This document shows, in pieces, positions 1-10,793 of a stretch of 44,117 nucleotides of DNA. This DNA comes from Bartonella sp. DB5-6 (GTDB taxonomy: Bacteria; Pseudomonadota; Alphaproteobacteria; Rhizobiales; Rhizobiaceae), in contig NZ_JH725115.1 in assembly GCF_000278115.1 (NCBI RefSeq), positions 242,473 to 286,589 on the forward strand, given 5' to 3'. The position numbers and the translations under genes are program-made. Position 1 is the stretch's first letter. Each line of letters starts with the position of its first letter. The notes beneath the pieces were generated by a model. That model saw nothing but the letters and a program-made list of their open reading frames with translations. It had not been told where the DNA came from and searched no databases.

Positions 1-81
1 CCAAATACGCAAGCTCCTGTAGAGCAGGCTCCAGGGGTAGAAATGCCCATTGGTCAAGTGCCAATACGCAAGCTCCCATAA
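1..81 (+). CDS. Possible 3' end of a gene cut by the window edge
   Basis: Frame 1 is open from the first base to a TAA at 79-81 and reads as 26 residues rich in Pro, Gln and Val, with two similar Pro-x-x-Gln-x-Pro stretches. It could be the Pro-rich tail of a protein whose body lies upstream. The piece is too short to identify, and a 26-codon open frame can arise by chance. No function is proposed. Confidence 0.3.
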   Translation, partial: PNTQAPVEQAPGVEMPIGQVPIRKLP

Positions 82-472
82 AGTAGTTACCAATAATAAA
101 ATATCCATAGGAGTCAGTGCTAAGCATTGGCTCTTTTGGTAGATGTTAGGTGCAAAAATGTTAATGGGACGTAAGTGTTTTGTACAGGGAAGCAATATAA
201 TAATTATTGAGGGGGCATTATTTTAAATGAGAAAATCCATAGAGAATTTAGCAAAGCCTTAACTTTGTTTCAAATAGTCATTTGTAGAATGTACAAGAAT
301 TTGTCCATATAATTCAGTACAAAAAATATGAAGATCTTTAAAAAGATTACGTGTTGTATTAGATAAAGCCCTGAAGAGGTAAGGCTTTAAAATTTAGTGA
401 ATTTATATTAAAAGATATTGCAACAATAATATACAATTAAAACGAAAATTTGAAAAATTATCAGGAAACTTA
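82..472. other. Non-coding gap upstream of gpsA
   Basis: AT-rich and without a convincing open frame. Its right end must hold the gpsA promoter. An AGGAAA ribosome-binding site lies just before the ATG at 473. No RNA gene, terminator or mobile element was recognised. Confidence 0.5.
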
Positions 473-1495
473 ATGAATACTGCTTCGATGACAGTTATTG
501 GTGCTGGTTCTTTTGGTACTGCATTAGCCATTGCACTTGCCCGTAACGGTTATCGGGTTTTATTATGGGGACATGACCTTCAACATATCAGAAAATTACA
601 GGAATACCGCTGCAATCAGTCATTTTTACCCGATGTTCGATTTCCCGATAATCTATCGCTTGAAGTTTCATTTGAGACTGCAATAACCGCAAGTCGGGAT
701 ATATTAATCGCTGTTCCAAGTCATGTGTTTCATAAGGTATTGTACAAACTCCAACCTTATTTAAATCAACATTCACGTATTATTTGGACAACAAAAGGCT
801 TAGAACCGAGTACAGGACGTCTCTTACAAGAAGTTGCTCGTGAGATTTTAGGTGATAAAATCCCTTTAGCTGTCTTTTCTGGACCAACTTTTGCTAAAGA
901 ACTTGCTATTGGTTTGCCTACGGCAATTACGGTTGCAGCTTCTGATGCTAAATTTAGTGAAGAACTACAGCAACTTTTCCATTGTAGCAAAAATTTTAGA
1001 GTTTATAAAAATCCAGATATGATAGGCGTTCAAGTAGGTGGAGCTGTCAAAAATGTCATTGCTATTGGTGCAGGGATATCAGATGGTATGGGATTTGGAG
1101 CAAATGCTCGAGTAGCTCTCATCACGCGAGGGTTAGCTGAAATCAGTCGTTTAGGCACTGCTATGGGCGCTGAGCTTTCTACATTTATGGGGATGACAGG
1201 TTTAGGTGATCTGGTTTTGACATGTACTGATAATCAGTCGCGCAATCGCCGTTTTGGAATGCTTCTTGGCCAAGGAATGGATACAGAAAAAGCGGTAAAA
1301 CAGATTGGTCAAGTTGTTGAAGGTTATTTAAACACTAAAGAAGTACGTATGTTAGCGCAACGTATCGGGGTAGAAATGCCAATTACAGAGCAAATTTATC
1401 AGATCCTATTTTGTGGTAAAAGCGTAGTTGAAGCAGCTGATGCATTATTGAACCGAGCACTAAAAGATGAAATGCATGGCTTAGTATACTTTTAA
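473..1495 (+). CDS. gpsA: Glycerol-3-phosphate dehydrogenase [NAD(P)+]
   Basis: Cytosolic enzyme that reduces dihydroxyacetone phosphate to sn-glycerol-3-phosphate, the backbone of phospholipids. The 340 residues match the usual family length. The N-terminus carries the Rossmann dinucleotide loop [10 protein letters not shown] (residues 10-19). The substrate-binding and catalytic region with [16 protein letters not shown] and the later [10 protein letters not shown] stretch are present, followed by the all-helical C-terminal domain. The ATG is preceded by AGGAAA at short spacing. It stands alone on the plus strand and converges on fabI. Confidence 0.96.
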   Translation: MNTASMTVIGAGSFGTALAIALARNGYRVLLWGHDLQHIRKLQEYRCNQSFLPDVRFPDNLSLEVSFETAITASRDILIAVPSHVFHKVLYKLQPYLNQHSRIIWTTKGLEPSTGRLLQEVAREILGDKIPLAVFSGPTFAKELAIGLPTAITVAASDAKFSEELQQLFHCSKNFRVYKNPDMIGVQVGGAVKNVIAIGAGISDGMGFGANARVALITRGLAEISRLGTAMGAELSTFMGMTGLGDLVLTCTDNQSRNRRFGMLLGQGMDTEKAVKQIGQVVEGYLNTKEVRMLAQRIGVEMPITEQIYQILFCGKSVVEAADALLNRALKDEMHGLVYF

Positions 1496-1743
1496 ACTAT
1501 TCAAACACTTAAGAGAGATATGATTATAATATCATGAAAATTTTGCAATAAGTTACGTTAACCATTAGATAAGGCAGTAACGCTTTAGCGGATTATAGAG
1601 TTATATTCGATTATTGTTTAAAGCATCTCTTCGAGAATAAGGCATCTCTCCCACTTCTAGATGTTATGCCAGAAAGTGTTGAAAACGCTTCTAAAACAGT
1701 ACACAAACAGCCAAATCTACACTTTCAGAAGCATTATGGATAG

Positions 1744-2562
1744 TTATTCTTCCTGATTGTCCTCGCTTTGTTTTAATTCTTCAAGTGTTGGCATAGACAT
1801 AATGTTATAGCCTGAATCAACATAATGAATTTCACCAGTAACACCTGATGATAAATCAGAGAGTAGATAAAGAGCAGATTTTCCGATTTCATGGATATTT
1901 ACTGTACGGCGCAATGGCGCGTTACGACGTTGATACGAAAAGATTGCGCGTGCAGCTGCGATGCCGTTGCCAGCTAGGGTTCTAACAGGTCCTGCTGAAA
2001 TTGCATTAACGCGGATATTTTGAGGGCCAAAATCTGCGGCTAAATAGCGTACCATAGCTTCTAAAGCAGCTTTAGCCACACCCATGATATTGTAATTAGG
2101 TACAACTTGTTGGGAAGCTCCATAGGTGAGTGTTAAAAGTGTACCCCCATTGGGCATAAGCTTACCAGCGCGTTGAGCAATTTCAGTAAAAGAATAAGCC
2201 GAAATAACCATTGTGCGTTTAAAGTTTTCGCGTGTTGTAACATCAACATAACGCCCTTTTAGTTGCGTCTTATCTGAAAAGCCAATAGCATGAACAACGA
2301 AGTCAATAGTTTTCCATTCTTTTTCAAGATGTTCAAAGACACGATCAACATTTTCAATTTTTTCAACATCGCATTCAAGTAACAATTCACAACCGAGCTG
2401 TTCTGCTAAGGGTTGAACCCGTTTTCCAAAGGCATCTCCTTGATAGGTAAAAGCTAATTCAGCTCCTGCTTCTGCTAGTTGACACGCAATACCCCATGCG
2501 ATCGAATGGTCATTTGCAACCCCCATAATAAGGCCACGTTTGCCCTCCATCAAACCTTTCAT
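1744..2562 (-). CDS. fabI: Enoyl-[acyl-carrier-protein] reductase (NADH)
   Basis: Catalyses the last step of each fatty-acid elongation cycle, reducing trans-2-enoyl-ACP. It is a short-chain-dehydrogenase fold protein: nucleotide-binding motif GVANDHSIAWG near the N-terminus, and the FabI active-site arrangement with a Tyr followed by YNIMGVAKAA carrying the second Tyr and the Lys. The open frame extends to 2595, but the ATG at 2562 has a GGAG site about 8 bases upstream and starts MKGLMEGKRG, giving 272 residues, the usual size. The 11-residue extension upstream is probably not translated. It lies 51 bases after fabB on the same strand and is probably the last gene of fabA-fabB-fabI. FabI is the target of triclosan-type inhibitors. 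Confidence 0.96.
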   Translation of the reverse strand: MKGLMEGKRGLIMGVANDHSIAWGIACQLAEAGAELAFTYQGDAFGKRVQPLAEQLGCELLLECDVEKIENVDRVFEHLEKEWKTIDFVVHAIGFSDKTQLKGRYVDVTTRENFKRTMVISAYSFTEIAQRAGKLMPNGGTLLTLTYGASQQVVPNYNIMGVAKAALEAMVRYLAADFGPQNIRVNAISAGPVRTLAGNGIAAARAIFSYQRRNAPLRRTVNIHEIGKSALYLLSDLSSGVTGEIHYVDSGYNIMSMPTLEELKQSEDNQEE

Positions 2563-2613
2563 ATTATTCTCCGTAAAAGACCGTGCTTTTTTCAACCAGC
2601 TAAGAACTCCTAT

Positions 2614-3834
2614 TTATGCATAGCGTTGGAAAATGAGCGTTGCATTGGTACCGCCAAAACCAAATGTATTTGACAATACAGTATTAAGTTGTTGATGATC
2701 TCGACGTTCACGAACAATGGGCATATCAGCAAAAACTGGATCAAGTTCTTCAATATGAGCGCTCTCGCAAATAAAATTATGATTCATCATTAATAGTGTA
2801 TAGATTGCTTCTTGAACACCCGCCGCTCCCAAGGAATGACCAGTCAAGGATTTTGTTGCAGAAATTGGAGGGCATTGGTCACCTGCTCCAAAGATACGGC
2901 AGATTGCTTCTATTTCTGGGGGATCACCAACAGGTGTCGCGGTTGCATGGGGATTGATATAATCAATTTTATTATTTACGGTTGCAAGCGCCATACGCAT
3001 ACACCGTTCTGCTCCCTCGCCAGATGGAGCAACCATATCATGTCCATCGGATGTAGCGCCATACCCAACAATTTCTCCATAGATTTTTGCTCCACGTGCT
3101 TTAGCAAGTTCTAACTCTTCGAGAACTAAAACACCAGCTCCGCCAGCAATAACAAATCCATCACGATTGATATCATAGGCACGTGAAGCTTTTTCTGGTA
3201 CATCATTATATTTGCTGGACATGGCACCCATAGCATCGAATAATACAGATAATGTCCAATCCAAATCTTCACAACCACCGGCAAAGATACGATCTTGCCT
3301 ACCGTATCGTATCAATTCATAAGCATTGCCAATACAATGATTAGAGGTGGCACAAGCCGAAGAGATTGAATAATTCACTCCTTTAATTTTAAAAAAAGTT
3401 GCAAGTGTTGCAGATGCTGTAGAACTCATTGCTTTAGGTACGACAAAAGGACCAACGCGCTTTGGACCTTTTTGGCGTGTAATATCAGCAGCTTCAACAA
3501 TTGACTGAGTTGAAGCACCTCCAGAGCCCATAATGATACCTGTACGTTCATTTGATACTTCATGAAGTTCTAAACCCGCATCAGCAATTGCCTGATCCAT
3601 GGCAATGTGATTCCAAGCAGTTCCACGTCCATGAAAACGTAAAGCACGTCGATCAACCAATTCTTCTATATTAACATCAGGTTTGGCATAAACTCTGCTA
3701 CGAAAGCCCAACTCAGCATATTGGGGTGCATAAGAAATTCCAGATTTTGCTTCATACAAGCTAGTTAAAACAGCTTGAGGATTATTCCCAATTGCAGAAA
3801 CAATTCCCATTCCAGTTACAACAACTCGACGCAT
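2614..3834 (-). CDS. fabB: Beta-ketoacyl-ACP synthase I
   Basis: Condensing enzyme that elongates acyl-ACP with malonyl-ACP and, in the FabA/FabB pathway, extends the cis-unsaturated intermediate. The 406 residues fit the KAS I family. The catalytic Cys lies in [10 protein letters not shown], and the two active-site His residues in [12 protein letters not shown] and [13 protein letters not shown]. The C-terminus has the glycine-rich [12 protein letters not shown] motif. It is 56 bases downstream of fabA and upstream of fabI on the same strand, the standard order in Rhizobiales. Confidence 0.96.
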   Translation of the reverse strand: MRRVVVTGMGIVSAIGNNPQAVLTSLYEAKSGISYAPQYAELGFRSRVYAKPDVNIEELVDRRALRFHGRGTAWNHIAMDQAIADAGLELHEVSNERTGIIMGSGGASTQSIVEAADITRQKGPKRVGPFVVPKAMSSTASATLATFFKIKGVNYSISSACATSNHCIGNAYELIRYGRQDRIFAGGCEDLDWTLSVLFDAMGAMSSKYNDVPEKASRAYDINRDGFVIAGGAGVLVLEELELAKARGAKIYGEIVGYGATSDGHDMVAPSGEGAERCMRMALATVNNKIDYINPHATATPVGDPPEIEAICRIFGAGDQCPPISATKSLTGHSLGAAGVQEAIYTLLMMNHNFICESAHIEELDPVFADMPIVRERRDHQQLNTVLSNTFGFGGTNATLIFQRYA

Positions 3835-3890
3835 TCATACCTCCTTGTTTCACACAGAATAACAAAATGTCCCTACTAATGGAAATAATT

Positions 3891-4400
3891 TCAGTCTTCT
3901 TTAAATAAAGCAACCCGTAAATCTCTCGCTTTATAGATGGATTCCCCATCTGCTTTTACCCATCCATCGGCTATTCCCAAGACCAAATTTCCACGCCGAA
4001 TACGTTTAAAATCTATTCCATATTCAAGAAGTTTGGTTTGCGGAGTTACCATACCTGACAACTTTACTTCACCTGTTGATATAGCTCTTCCTTTGCCAAG
4101 TTCACCTAACCAACCAAGAAAAAAACCTGTTAATTGCCACATACCATCTAAACCGAGACATCCTGGCATGACCGGATCACCTATAAAGTGACAGTCAAAG
4201 AACCATAGGTCTGGAGTAATATCAAATTCGGCACGGACCATTCCTTTATTGTATTCACCACCGGCTTCACTAATTTTGGTAATTCGATGAATCATCAACA
4301 TTGGTGGTGCAGGTAATTGTGCATTACCCCTCCCAAACATTTCGCCGCGCGCGCAGCTTAGAAGTTCTTCATAAGTGTAGCGAGACTTTTGTTCAGCCAT
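3891..4400 (-). CDS. fabA: 3-hydroxydecanoyl-ACP dehydratase/isomerase
   Basis: Dehydrates 3-hydroxyacyl-ACP and isomerises trans-2- to cis-3-decenoyl-ACP, the branch point to unsaturated fatty acids. The 169 residues form one hot-dog fold. The catalytic His is in [17 protein letters not shown] and the conserved Asp in GLDGMWQ. It is the first gene of the fabA-fabB-fabI unit and is divergent from irr. The 218-base gap between them must hold both promoters, so iron status could influence both, although no operator was confirmed. Confidence 0.96.
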   Translation of the reverse strand: MAEQKSRYTYEELLSCARGEMFGRGNAQLPAPPMLMIHRITKISEAGGEYNKGMVRAEFDITPDLWFFDCHFIGDPVMPGCLGLDGMWQLTGFFLGWLGELGKGRAISTGEVKLSGMVTPQTKLLEYGIDFKRIRRGNLVLGIADGWVKADGESIYKARDLRVALFKED

Positions 4401-4618
4401 TGTTACTCCATTTATTTATGTATATTTTTGCTTCTGCGCTTCTTCATAATCTACTTTTAGAGCAAATTTTAAGGAGAGGGAAATGATTTTATATCATTTT
4501 TAATGACAAATACCCTTTTTTATGTATCCTACACGGTGGGTTATTTAAAAATGGAATAAAAATTACACCATACTGTCCCCATTTTTATATTTTAACCTTA
4601 TTTAAACAGGAATAAGTT

Positions 4619-5125
4619 GTGGTTTTTAACATGTCGGTGAGTGTAGACAATTTAGGTTTGAATGAAGAACAACAGTCAGCGAAGGACTGTGTGGAGGTTG
4701 TACATCACTATTCCATCCCTATGTTAGAAAAACATTTACGTCAAAACGGGTTGCGGCCAACACGTCAGCGGTTAGAGCTTGCTCATATGATTTTTTCTCA
4801 AGGCAACCGTCATATTGCTGCTGAGGAGCTTTATGAAGAGGCAATAGCGCTGGGTGTGCCTGTGTCTTTAGCAACTGTCTATAATACGCTTCATCAATTT
4901 ACAGAAGCGGGATTATTACGGATTATTGCCGTAGAAGGTTCGAAAACTTGGTTTGATACCAATACATCTAATCATTATCATTTTTACATAGAAGGTGAAA
5001 ATCGTATTCTTGATATTCCGTGCGATTTAGAAGAAGCTCCTATTATCGGGAATTTGCCTAAACCACCAGAGGGTATGGAAATTTCACATGTTGATTTGAT
5101 AGTTCGGTTAAAACCCAAAATCTAA
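4619..5125 (+). CDS. irr: Iron response regulator Irr (Fur family)
   Basis: DNA-binding regulator of iron and haem genes in Rhizobiales. In this group Irr, rather than Fur, senses iron through haem. The protein has a winged-helix domain at roughly residues 30-110 with the recognition region SLATVYNTLHQF, and a dimerisation domain carrying the His-rich NHYHFY segment that corresponds to the haem-binding HxH of Irr proteins. The first start is GTG at 4619, with AGGA 7 bases upstream. An ATG at 4631 is too far from that site, so GTG is preferred (168 residues). It is divergent from fabA and converges on the SH3-domain gene. Confidence 0.88.
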   Translation: MVFNMSVSVDNLGLNEEQQSAKDCVEVVHHYSIPMLEKHLRQNGLRPTRQRLELAHMIFSQGNRHIAAEELYEEAIALGVPVSLATVYNTLHQFTEAGLLRIIAVEGSKTWFDTNTSNHYHFYIEGENRILDIPCDLEEAPIIGNLPKPPEGMEISHVDLIVRLKPKI

Positions 5126-5183
5126 TTATAGGACTCAAGGAGTTTAATAAAGAATAAAAATTAAAATTGGTTGATTTGAAAAT

Positions 5184-5762
5184 TTACCAACCTTTTATTT
5201 TTTCATCAGGATAGATTCCCCATAACTGTGGTTGAGGAAGCCACCCGCGCGTGTTATTAATGTTTAACTCGCACCAGTATCCATTGCATTGGCGGATATT
5301 ACCAATGACGTTAGGCTCTACTTCTGCTACAAGTTCTGCGTTGTCTGCAGGAACTTTGCGTAGCATAAGCCTTTTTGTTTTATCTTTTTGCCATGGAATA
5401 GTTATAGCGGTTCGTTTTCCTGATAAAAGCGATTGATATACCCATCCCTCATCACCTTCGGCATCACGAATTTTGCGCCATTGATCATATTCTTGGATGA
5501 TTTCAATAGGCAGTCCCTGTTTTTTGTAGGTAAAGATGATAGAGTAATTGCTTCCTGGTCCGATGCGTACATTAACACGGGTAGGTTTAATCGAAGCAAA
5601 TCGCGGAAGTGGTAAACCACTTGGTCCTAAATTCTGCTCTGAATGTTGATTGGGCGTTTGTGCGTACAAAAAATGAGGTGAACTGAATACGAATACAAAG
5701 GTTCCTACCATTAGGATACATAATGCAAGCAGTGAGAATCGAAACCAACTAGAATATTGCAC
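5184..5762 (-). CDS. Exported protein with bacterial SH3 domains
   Basis: 192 residues. The N-terminus has a hydrophobic segment (about residues 8-34, ending FLYAQ) that looks like a signal peptide or membrane anchor. Next comes a bacterial SH3 domain (about 55-115; VNVRIGPGSNY and EGWVYQSLL are typical of it), then a second, divergent SH3-like repeat ending in RGWLPQPQLWG. Such proteins are usually periplasmic and bind cell-wall peptides, but no enzymatic domain is attached here. It converges with irr, separated by 58 bases. Family is confident; precise role unknown. Confidence 0.85.
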   Translation of the reverse strand: MQYSSWFRFSLLALCILMVGTFVFVFSSPHFLYAQTPNQHSEQNLGPSGLPLPRFASIKPTRVNVRIGPGSNYSIIFTYKKQGLPIEIIQEYDQWRKIRDAEGDEGWVYQSLLSGKRTAITIPWQKDKTKRLMLRKVPADNAELVAEVEPNVIGNIRQCNGYWCELNINNTRGWLPQPQLWGIYPDEKIKGW

Positions 5763-6440
5763 ACTTAAACCTTTTATCTCTTCATTTTTATGTATTGGTA
5801 ATCTAAGAACTGGAAGATATGATTGAGAACTGATTAAAATATGGCATACCGCTAGTTAAAGAGATCTAAACAGTGAAGAAATTGTTATAAGAATAACAGA
5901 ATAAGTAAAACCAAAGTTTGAACTTCTAATGCTTACAATGTCTATGAGAGTGTATCGTTAAATCAACATCCAATTCTCATGCAGCTATATGTTTGAAATA
6001 AATGTTGAGTATTGAGACGGTTGAATATTTTGTAAACTGTATCAGCTGTTGTATGACAGATAGAGTTAAAATACTTATCGATCTGTGTAATTTACTTCTA
6101 AAATAAAAAGGCAGCCATATGTCTATTATGAATCAAAAAAGCAGTTTTAGAATAGGATGAAATACACGCTTAATAGACCCATTTAAATGTAAGAAAATAA
6201 ACAACATTGGAGAAGTCCAAGATATGATGGACTGACTCATAACTGTGCAAACATAAAAATGGTGATTCTCAGTGTTAATGCTTCTTAAAAATTTGCAAAG
6301 AATGATCTATTATTCTCATGTCTCAAAATAGCTGAAAGAGAAAAGAACCTCATAAGGCACTATAATTGAGAATAGACAATCACTCTCATAAATGCAAACA
6401 AAAATTCTACAATACAATCACACAGAAATTTATTCACACA
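5763..6440. other. Non-coding gap between the SH3 gene and rpsU
   Basis: 678 AT-rich bases. No open frame, RNA gene or repeat could be supported. The left end must carry the promoter of the minus-strand SH3 gene, and the right end the 3' region of rpsU. Confidence 0.5.
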
Positions 6441-6674
6441 CTATTTTAATGCTGCAGTTCGACTGTTACCAACAAGACCTTCTCTTTGCGCACGCTTACG
6501 TGCAAGCTTACGTGTGCGACGAACAGCTTCAGCCTTCTCACGAGCACGCTTCTCAGAAGGCTTTTCATAGTAACTACGCATCTTCATTTCGCGGAAGATA
6601 CCCTCACGCTGCATCTTTTTTTTCAACGCACGTAGCGCCTGATCAACATTATTATCACGAACGAGTACTTGCAC
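6441..6674 (-). CDS. rpsU: 30S ribosomal protein S21
   Basis: 77-residue basic protein of the small ribosomal subunit that helps initiation. It begins [20 protein letters not shown], the typical S21 opening, then a [17 protein letters not shown] segment and an Arg/Lys-rich C-terminus. Length and composition fit alphaproteobacterial S21. It lies alone on the minus strand, 184 bases downstream of fhs. Confidence 0.95.
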   Translation of the reverse strand: MQVLVRDNNVDQALRALKKKMQREGIFREMKMRSYYEKPSEKRAREKAEAVRRTRKLARKRAQREGLVGNSRTAALK

Positions 6675-6858
6675 TATTTATCCTGCTTTATTTCAGTATC
6701 ATAATAGAAAGAAAAACCCCTTTTAAATAGACATCTAAAAGGACACACATCACGCATACCACACAAAGAAGGGGCTTGTCTATATCACTTTTTAAAATTC
6801 TAATCTTTTCATTATAGGGTGCTTTTCATAATGAATGATTGACTTTACAAGTATAAGC

Positions 6859-8532
6859 TTATGAAAGCCCTTGTATCTGATCATTTTCGTCAAGATGAAT
6901 TTTTTCAGCGATAGGGTAATGCGGTAAACCGGGCATGGTCATAACATCTCCGCAAATGACAACAATAAAGCCTGCACCTGCTAAGAGACGAACTTCTCGT
7001 ACAGGAATTTCAAAATCAACAGGAGCACCGTATTGAGTAGGATCGGAAGAAAAGGAATAGGGTGTTTTTGCCATACAAATAGGAAACGCTCCATAACCTT
7101 CTTTTTCCCAACATTCAAGTTGCTTAAGAATATGATCTGCGATTATAGCTCCACGTCCACCATAGAGATTTTTTATAATAGAATTAATTTTTTGGACGAG
7201 TGGCAGGTTATCTTGATACAAAACTTTGAAATGGGCACTTTTTTCTTCAATTAAGGTAACAAGTTCTTGTGCAAGTTCTATGGCACCTTTTCCACCTTGT
7301 TTCCAATGTTTGCAAACAACAGTTTTATGTCCGGTTGTTGCAACTATTTTTTGTAATGTACTCACTTCAGCATCGCTATCAATATCAAAATGATTAATAG
7401 CAACAATACAAGGGACACCGTAGTGTTCCATATTTTTGATATGCCGTAGAAGATTGGCTGCTCCCTTTTGTAAAGCTGCAATATTTTCTACTGTTAAATC
7501 ATTTTTAGCCACTCCACCATTCATTTTTAGTGCGCGAATTGTTGCGACAATTACTGTAGCATTTGGTGTAATATCAGCTTGTCGACATTTAATGTTGAAA
7601 AACTTTTCTGCTCCGAGATCTGCTCCAAATCCTGCTTCTGTGACAACATAATCCGCAAGTTTTAAAGCGGTTTTTGTTGCTATAACGGAATTACAGCCAT
7701 GAGCAATGTTAGCAAAAGGTCCTCCGTGGACAAGAACAGGGTTATTTTCAATCGTTTGTACAAGATTAGGTTGCAGAGCATCTTTGAGAAGAACTGTCAT
7801 TGCACCTTCTGCATTGAGATCAGCAACTGTCACAGGTGTTTTATCGTAACGATATGCGACAATAATTTTTTTGAGTCTTTGCGTAAGATTCTCTAGATTT
7901 TTGGCAAGACAAAAAATAGCCATAATTTCTGATGCAACAGTAATATCAAAACCTGTTTGACGTGGAAAACCGTTGGTTACTCCACCCAATGAAATAACGA
8001 TATCACGCAATGCGCGGTCATTCATGTCAAGGACTCGCTTCCAAACAATACGGCGTGGATCAATATTCAGGTTGTTTCCCCAATAGATATGATTATCTAT
8101 CATTGCAGCAAGAAGATTATGAGCAGCCGTAATGGCGTGAAAATCGCCAGTAAAATGCAAATTAAGGTCATCCATTGGTACAACTTGGGCATAACCACCT
8201 CCAGCAGCACCACCTTTTATACCAAAGCAAGGACCTAAGGATGGTTCTCTCAAGGCAGCTATTGTTTTTTTTCCAATGAGATTGAGAGCGTCATTGAGTC
8301 CAACCGTCGTTGTTGTTTTTCCTTCTCCAGCAGGTGTTGGATTGATAGCCGTGACGAGGATAAGTTTACCATCCGGTTTTTTATTAAGCGATTCTATGTA
8401 TGCCGAAGAAATTTTAGCTTTGTCATGTCCATAGGGAATGAGATTTTCATATGCGATACCAATTTTTTGCGCAATTTTAGTGATGTGTTGCTTTTGAGCG
8501 GAGCGAGCAATTTCAATATCTGTTTTAGGCAT
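6859..8532 (-). CDS. fhs: Formate-tetrahydrofolate ligase
   Basis: ATP-dependent enzyme joining formate to tetrahydrofolate to give 10-formyl-THF for one-carbon metabolism. The 557 residues match the bacterial family. The N-terminal part has the phosphate-binding loop [12 protein letters not shown] (about residues 66-77). The signature [19 protein letters not shown] follows, then the [12 protein letters not shown] region, and the C-terminal [17 protein letters not shown]. It appears monocistronic. The ATG at 8532 gives a start typical of the family ([12 protein letters not shown]). Confidence 0.96.
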   Translation of the reverse strand: MPKTDIEIARSAQKQHITKIAQKIGIAYENLIPYGHDKAKISSAYIESLNKKPDGKLILVTAINPTPAGEGKTTTTVGLNDALNLIGKKTIAALREPSLGPCFGIKGGAAGGGYAQVVPMDDLNLHFTGDFHAITAAHNLLAAMIDNHIYWGNNLNIDPRRIVWKRVLDMNDRALRDIVISLGGVTNGFPRQTGFDITVASEIMAIFCLAKNLENLTQRLKKIIVAYRYDKTPVTVADLNAEGAMTVLLKDALQPNLVQTIENNPVLVHGGPFANIAHGCNSVIATKTALKLADYVVTEAGFGADLGAEKFFNIKCRQADITPNATVIVATIRALKMNGGVAKNDLTVENIAALQKGAANLLRHIKNMEHYGVPCIVAINHFDIDSDAEVSTLQKIVATTGHKTVVCKHWKQGGKGAIELAQELVTLIEEKSAHFKVLYQDNLPLVQKINSIIKNLYGGRGAIIADHILKQLECWEKEGYGAFPICMAKTPYSFSSDPTQYGAPVDFEIPVREVRLLAGAGFIVVICGDVMTMPGLPHYPIAEKIHLDENDQIQGLS

Positions 8533-9179
8533 GGAAAGATTCTTTAAACTTGACTTTTGTTACCATTATGGAGGTGTATATTCTCGGGCGAGAACACTTA
8601 TAACACATGGAAATAGGAAAAGCATCATAGAGGTTGATGATATACTGTGCAAGACGGAATACTAAAGTAGGATAAGAGGAATGTTTATAGATTTTTTAGC
8701 AAAACAATTTTAGTTCCGGCAAGCTTTTAGAAGAAATGAGAATCTTATAAAAAGCCCTTTTACATAAATACATTAGACTTTTCATGAAAGCGCTTTGTTG
8801 CCGTTTTGATTCTCCCTACAATTTATTTTATTCAGATTTTTTATCTCTTACTAAGGAAGAATGTGATAGCTTTGAAAATTGCGTGGGAAAATTTTATTAA
8901 AATGGTGAAGATTTTCCGGAAAAAGACAAAATATTTTGTTTTGAATTTTAAGAGATGAAAGAGGTTTTCAAAGCCTTCTATTTTTGAGTAGTGAAAACAC
9001 ATTCAATATTTAGTGCACTCACAAGTACCTTGAAAAAGAGGGGCTGATTCGCAATCAAAAGAATAATTATAGTACCCGCTTAATAGTATTATAAGTGCAT
9101 GATAGAAGGTGATTCAATCGTGAAATTTATAGTTAAAATACCGATAACGCACTGAAGAAAAGTAAAAAATTTCTATAAA
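8533..9179. other. Non-coding gap between fhs and tRNA-Arg
   Basis: 647 bases, AT-rich, with no supported open frame or RNA. It must contain the fhs promoter at its left end and the 3' flank of the minus-strand tRNA-Arg at its right end. Confidence 0.5.
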
Positions 9180-9256
9180 TGGCGCACCCGAAGAGATTCG
9201 AACTCCTGACCCCCAGATTCGTAGTCTGGTGCTCTATCCAGCTGAGCTACGGGTGC
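9180..9256 (-). tRNA. tRNA-Arg (anticodon ACG)
   Basis: 77 bases read on the minus strand. The acceptor stem GCACCCG pairs with CGGGTGC. D-loop AGCTCAGCTGGATAGAGC, anticodon stem CCAGA/TCTGG around the loop CTACGAA, and TΨC loop GTTCGAAT are all present, and the CCA end is encoded. The anticodon ACG reads CGN arginine codons after A34 deamination. Confidence 0.96.
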
Positions 9257-9635
9257 ATTTTGCAGTTTTTTATCTTATTAAGATTAAGGGGTTCCTAATC
9301 GTTTCATTGAGGAATTGCAAGGAAAACTTGGTGAAAATAAAAAAATTATCTCTTCATTGTTGATATATTTAAAAAGGGTAAAGTGCATTTCCGGTTTAAG
9401 TTGAATTTTATATGATAATTTCTCTGTAGAGTTAATAGTACAACTCAATATGAACGATAGTTAACTTGACGTTGTTATTTACAAAAGATAGTCAAGCAAG
9501 AGATGAGATATGTTTTTTGCGGTGGAGGGGTAATATACACTACCTGCAGTTCAGTTTTTGTGTGAAACTCGGATATCACTGTTGGGGACTTTTTCAGATA
9601 AATTTACATATTCATGACACAGCAAGGATAGATAT
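9257..9635. other. Gap upstream of the RND efflux operon
   Basis: 379 bases without a supported gene. A 60-codon frame inside it has no family features and is likely chance. The segment should carry the promoter of the efflux operon and of the minus-strand tRNA-Arg. An AGGA site lies about 9 bases before the ATG at 9636. Confidence 0.45.
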
Positions 9636-10793
9636 ATGGAGTTGTTAAAAAAAATCTTTCCATTGGTGTTTTTCGTTGTCGTTTTGACGGTTACTTATTG
9701 GGCAGGAAAACGGAGTTCAGAGCAACGTATTTCTATAGTGGATAAAACAACAAATGCATCGCATAAAATTTCGAAGGCACTAACGGAAAACACTCCGACG
9801 AATGTTGTCGTTGATTTTGTTAAAGTTCAGGATTTTTATGAACAGTTGAATGTTCTTGGGAACGGACGAGCGTTTGCTGCGGTGGAGCTAACCCCTTGGT
9901 CATCAGGTATTATTGATAAGGTTTTTGTATCAGCTGGCACGAAAGTACAGGTGGGTGATGTGATTGCAAAGCTTGATTCTAAAAAGGAAGAAATAGCGGC
10001 TGCAAAAGCAAAAATACAACGTGATAATAGCGCCTTAACACTTTCGCGTATTCTTAAATTACGTGTCAGTCATACAGCGACAGAGGTTCAGGAAATTATG
10101 GCACGCTTAGAGCTGGATAACGCAAATTTGGTTCTACGTAATGCTGAACTAGATCTTGAACGGCACACAATTCGTGCACCGATTAGTGGTGTTATTGGTA
10201 TTTTACCCATTGATAAGGGCAATGCTGTTATTCCTAACACTGTAATAGGTCGTATTGAGAATAGAGAACGTATTTTTATCGATATATGGGTTCCTGAACG
10301 ATATGTATCGCAAATACATAAAGGAGATGAAGTAACGGCAACATTAACGGCACAGCCGGATAAAGTTTTTGTTGGTCATATTTATGCGATTGATAATGTT
10401 GTTAATACAGAAAGCCGCACACTTCATATTCAAGTTGAAATCAATAATAAAAAAGATACGCTCATGACAGGTATGTCTTTTTCTGTTGCGTTAGAATTCT
10501 ACGGTGGTTCTTTTCCTGTTGTTAATCCTCTTGCGGTTCAATGGAACAGTAGAGGGTCATTTGTTTGGCGTGAAAGAGAGGGAAAGGTAGAGCCTATTCC
10601 AGTATCGATTATTCAGCATAAAGCAAATCAAGTATTTGTGAAAGCACCTCTAAAAAATGGTGAACGAGTTGTCATACAGGGAGTACAAATGCTCCATCCA
10701 GGAAGTAGGGTTACTTTTGATGATCCAAAGCCCGATCAACAGCAACTATCAGCCGTTTATGGGCAGAGGATGTACAATGAGTCAAGAATTTAG
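9636..10793 (+). CDS. RND efflux periplasmic adaptor (membrane fusion protein)
   Basis: 385-residue adaptor that links an inner-membrane RND pump to an outer-membrane channel. One N-terminal membrane segment lies at about residues 7-24. After it comes the split biotinyl/lipoyl domain (SSGIIDKVFVSAGTKVQVGD, completed by TIRAPISGVIGILPIDKG). A short helical hairpin separates the two halves. Beta-barrel and membrane-proximal domains follow (EVTATLTAQPDKVF; VVIQGVQMLHPGSRV). It overlaps the pump gene by 17 bases, indicating one operon with translational coupling. Substrate unknown. No outer-membrane channel gene is adjacent. Confidence 0.92.
   Translation: MELLKKIFPLVFFVVVLTVTYWAGKRSSEQRISIVDKTTNASHKISKALTENTPTNVVVDFVKVQDFYEQLNVLGNGRAFAAVELTPWSSGIIDKVFVSAGTKVQVGDVIAKLDSKKEEIAAAKAKIQRDNSALTLSRILKLRVSHTATEVQEIMARLELDNANLVLRNAELDLERHTIRAPISGVIGILPIDKGNAVIPNTVIGRIENRERIFIDIWVPERYVSQIHKGDEVTATLTAQPDKVFVGHIYAIDNVVNTESRTLHIQVEINNKKDTLMTGMSFSVALEFYGGSFPVVNPLAVQWNSRGSFVWREREGKVEPIPVSIIQHKANQVFVKAPLKNGERVVIQGVQMLHPGSRVTFDDPKPDQQQLSAVYGQRMYNESRI

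Noticed and set aside
1..76. Direct repeat of about 15 bases (ATACGCAAGCTCC near 5 and 63) and a GVEMPI match to gpsA
   Set aside because: Only two short copies, explained by a Pro/Gln-rich coding tail. The match to gpsA is six residues and likely chance.
2812..3114. 100-codon plus-strand frame inside fabB
   Set aside because: Antisense shadow of a conserved gene, with no family features.
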